DNA from: Actinomycetota bacterium
GTDB taxonomy: Bacteria > Actinomycetota > Actinomycetes > Propionibacteriales > Propionibacteriaceae
Direction of reading: 5' to 3'
NCBI GenBank assembly: GCA_020161015.1
Contig: JAIUOT010000002.1
Span: 1 to 64,000 of the forward strand
DNA length: 64,000 nucleotides
In this document: positions 62,581-64,000 of the stretch, piece after piece
Position numbering within the stretch: position 1 is the first letter of the stretch
How the letters are laid out: the number at the start of each line of letters is the position of its first letter
The notes under the pieces: model-generated
Seen by the model: the letters and a program-made list of their open reading frames with translations, nothing else
Database searches by the model: none
What the model was told of the DNA's origin: nothing
Program-made: the position numbers and the translations under genes

Positions 62581-63924
62581 TTGCCCAGCACCGTCGAGCA
62601 GTTGAGCCCGTCCCGGGTCAAGCTCACCGTTGAGATCCCCTTCGCCGACCTGACGCCGCACCTCGAGAAGGCGTACCGCGAGATCGCCCAGCAGGTCACC
62701 ATCCCCGGTTTCCGGAAGGGCAAGGTGCCCAACATGGTGATCGACCAGCGCTTCGGGCGCGGCATGGTGCTCCAGGAGGCCATCAACGCCGCCCTGCCCT
62801 CGGCCTTCGAGGCGGCGGTCACCGAGGCAAAGGTGATCCCGCTCGGTGAGCCAGAGGTCGAGGTCACGAAGCTCGAGGACGGCGACCTGGTCGAGTTCAC
62901 CGCGGAGATCGACATCCGTCCCGACTTCACCGTGCCGGCGTTCTCCTCGCTCACCGCCACCGTCGACGCCCGCCGCCCGGTGGACGCGGAGGTGGACGAG
63001 CGCATCGCGCTGCTGCGCCAGCGGTTCGCCACCAGCACCGACGTCGACCGTCCGGCCGCCGCCGGCGACCAGGTGACGCTCAGCCTGGTGGGCAGCCGCG
63101 ACGGCGAGGCCCTGCCCGACGCCACCGCCGAGAACGTCACCTACGTGATCGGCTCCGGCGGCATGATCGACGGCCTCGACGAGGCGGTCACCGGCCTCAG
63201 CGCCGGCGAGGAGGCCACCTTCGCGTCCACCCTCGTCGGTGGCCCGCTGGAGGGTGAGCCGGCCGACATCACCGTCACCGTCACCAAGGTGGCCGAGCAG
63301 AAGCTCCCCGAGCTGGACGACGAGTTCGCGCAGCTGATCTCCGAGTTCGACACCGTCGAGGAGATGCGCGCCGACCTGGCCAAGCGGGTCGAGGAGCTCG
63401 TCGCGTCCGAGCAGGTCGCCAGCGGTCGCGACAAGGTGCTCGAGGCGCTGGTCGAGGCCACGGCGTTCGAGGTGCCCGAGCGTCTCGTCCAGGCGGAGGT
63501 CGCCTCCCGCAAGGAGCAGATCACCTCGCAGCTCCAGGGCGCCGGCCTCACGCTCGAGGACTACCTCGAGCGCGCAGAGGAGGAGGCCGACACTCCTGAG
63601 GCCTTCTGGGCCGACGTGGAGAAGTCCACCCTTCGCGGGCTCAAGGCCCAGCTGATCCTCGACAAGATCGCCGACGACGCCGAGGTCGGCGTGGAGCAGG
63701 CCGACCTGTCCGAGCTGCTGGTGCGCAAGGCCGCCCAGAACGGCACGAGCCCCGAGCAGGAGGCGCAGCACATGATGGAGCACAACCACGTGGGCGCCTG
63801 GATGCAGGAGATCCGCCGCAACAAGGCCCTCGGCCTGATCGTCGCCGAGGCGAAGGTCACCGACGCCGACGGCAACGCCGTCGACCTGTCCGGCGCGGAG
63901 GCGCCGGTCGTCGACGCCGAGTAG
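62581..63924 (+). CDS. tig: Trigger factor
   Basis: 447 residues, full length. The ribosome-binding domain contains the signature GFRKGKVPNMVIDQRFGRG (about 39-57). A central peptidyl-prolyl isomerase FKBP-like domain (about 150-235: GDQVTLSLVGSRDGEAL, YVIGSGGMIDGLDEAVTG) and the C-terminal chaperone arms follow. It binds nascent chains at the ribosome exit. The TTG at 62581, with AGGAG six bases upstream, matches the family N-terminus (PSTVEQLSPSRVKLTVEIPF). A -10-like TAGGAT at 62540-62545 follows the 56-bp repeat. Confidence 0.95.
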   Translation: MPSTVEQLSPSRVKLTVEIPFADLTPHLEKAYREIAQQVTIPGFRKGKVPNMVIDQRFGRGMVLQEAINAALPSAFEAAVTEAKVIPLGEPEVEVTKLEDGDLVEFTAEIDIRPDFTVPAFSSLTATVDARRPVDAEVDERIALLRQRFATSTDVDRPAAAGDQVTLSLVGSRDGEALPDATAENVTYVIGSGGMIDGLDEAVTGLSAGEEATFASTLVGGPLEGEPADITVTVTKVAEQKLPELDDEFAQLISEFDTVEEMRADLAKRVEELVASEQVASGRDKVLEALVEATAFEVPERLVQAEVASRKEQITSQLQGAGLTLEDYLERAEEEADTPEAFWADVEKSTLRGLKAQLILDKIADDAEVGVEQADLSELLVRKAAQNGTSPEQEAQHMMEHNHVGAWMQEIRRNKALGLIVAEAKVTDADGNAVDLSGAEAPVVDAE

Positions 63925-63934
63925 ACACCTGACC

Positions 63935-63968
63935 AGCGGCGCCGTCACCTCAGGGGGACGGCGCCGCT
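63935..63968 (+). terminator. Terminator hairpin after tig
   Basis: A perfect 12-bp stem (AGCGGCGCCGTC and complement) with a ten-base loop begins 11 bases after the tig stop. No T-run follows. Confidence 0.7.
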
Positions 63969-64000
63969 GCGCGTCTCCGTCCCCCGACACCCGCCGGCAA

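Overview
The window is very GC-rich DNA with dense, strongly GC3-biased genes, many GTG or TTG starts and frequent 4-bp start/stop overlaps (ATGA, GTGA). Family content (RbsABC/FrcBCA-type sugar importers, LacI and ROK regulators, SHOCT, YwiC-like, TIGR00027-type methyltransferase, trigger factor behind tRNA-Gly) points to an actinobacterium. A member of the Propionibacteriales is my best guess, by inference only. There is no phage, plasmid, IS or CRISPR gene. The window is chromosomal and dominated by a large sugar-utilisation region.

Layout. 1-6.6 kb: small hypothetical genes, two radical SAM enzymes (one HemN-like, one translationally coupled to a SHOCT membrane protein), small membrane or lipoproteins and a flavin oxidase. 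6.6-13.5 kb: a polyol/ketopentose island with an AraB-like kinase, an SDR and a ROK repressor on the minus strand, divergent from a three-gene sugar ABC importer. 13.5-18.1 kb: a GNAT, a methyltransferase, a HEAT-repeat protein with a MerR-type promoter, and the agmatine-to-putrescine pair aguB/aguA. 18.2-28.3 kb: a complete L-rhamnose regulon (LacI repressor, rhaT-P-Q-S importer, rhamnose isomerase, mutarotase, rhamnulokinase, rhamnulose-1-P aldolase). 28.6-37.1 kb: a FucI-like isomerase, then a minus-strand FGGY kinase, GatD-like dehydrogenase and aldo/keto reductase, divergent from LacI, a LacC-like kinase and a GatY-like aldolase. 37.1-48.9 kb: an L-fucose-type cluster (FucU, RbsABC-like importer, FGGY kinase, LacI), divergent from a PHP-like hydrolase, a class II aldolase/SDR fusion and an unusual 545-aa dehydrogenase. 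49-55.1 kb: a DeoR regulator with a 2-oxoacid dehydrogenase complex in the order E2-E3-fused E1. 55.1-64 kb: a repeat-rich gap, glycerate kinase, a methyltransferase, membrane/PQQ-propeller/YwiC proteins, tRNA-Gly(TCC) and tig.

How it fits together. Three LacI proteins sit beside three distinguishable operator classes. Sites like TGAAACGATTCA lie downstream of the -10 boxes of the rhamnose promoters. GCGAAACGTTTCGC-type sites lie between the galactitol/tagatose-like divergent operons. AGAAATCGATTTCT-type sites lie at fucU and, in weaker form, at the FucI-like gene. Near-matches of the rhamnose-type site at the fucose-type promoters suggest cross-regulation. All the routes end in triose phosphates, lactaldehyde or pentulose phosphate.

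The most unusual items are a four-copy, 50-bp palindromic repeat family; a possible PTS-independent galactitol/tagatose-like route; the PHP / aldolase-SDR / double-Rossmann dehydrogenase operon; a 13-codon leader ORF overlapping rhaB; and an E2 protein that seems to carry two tandem E3-binding modules.
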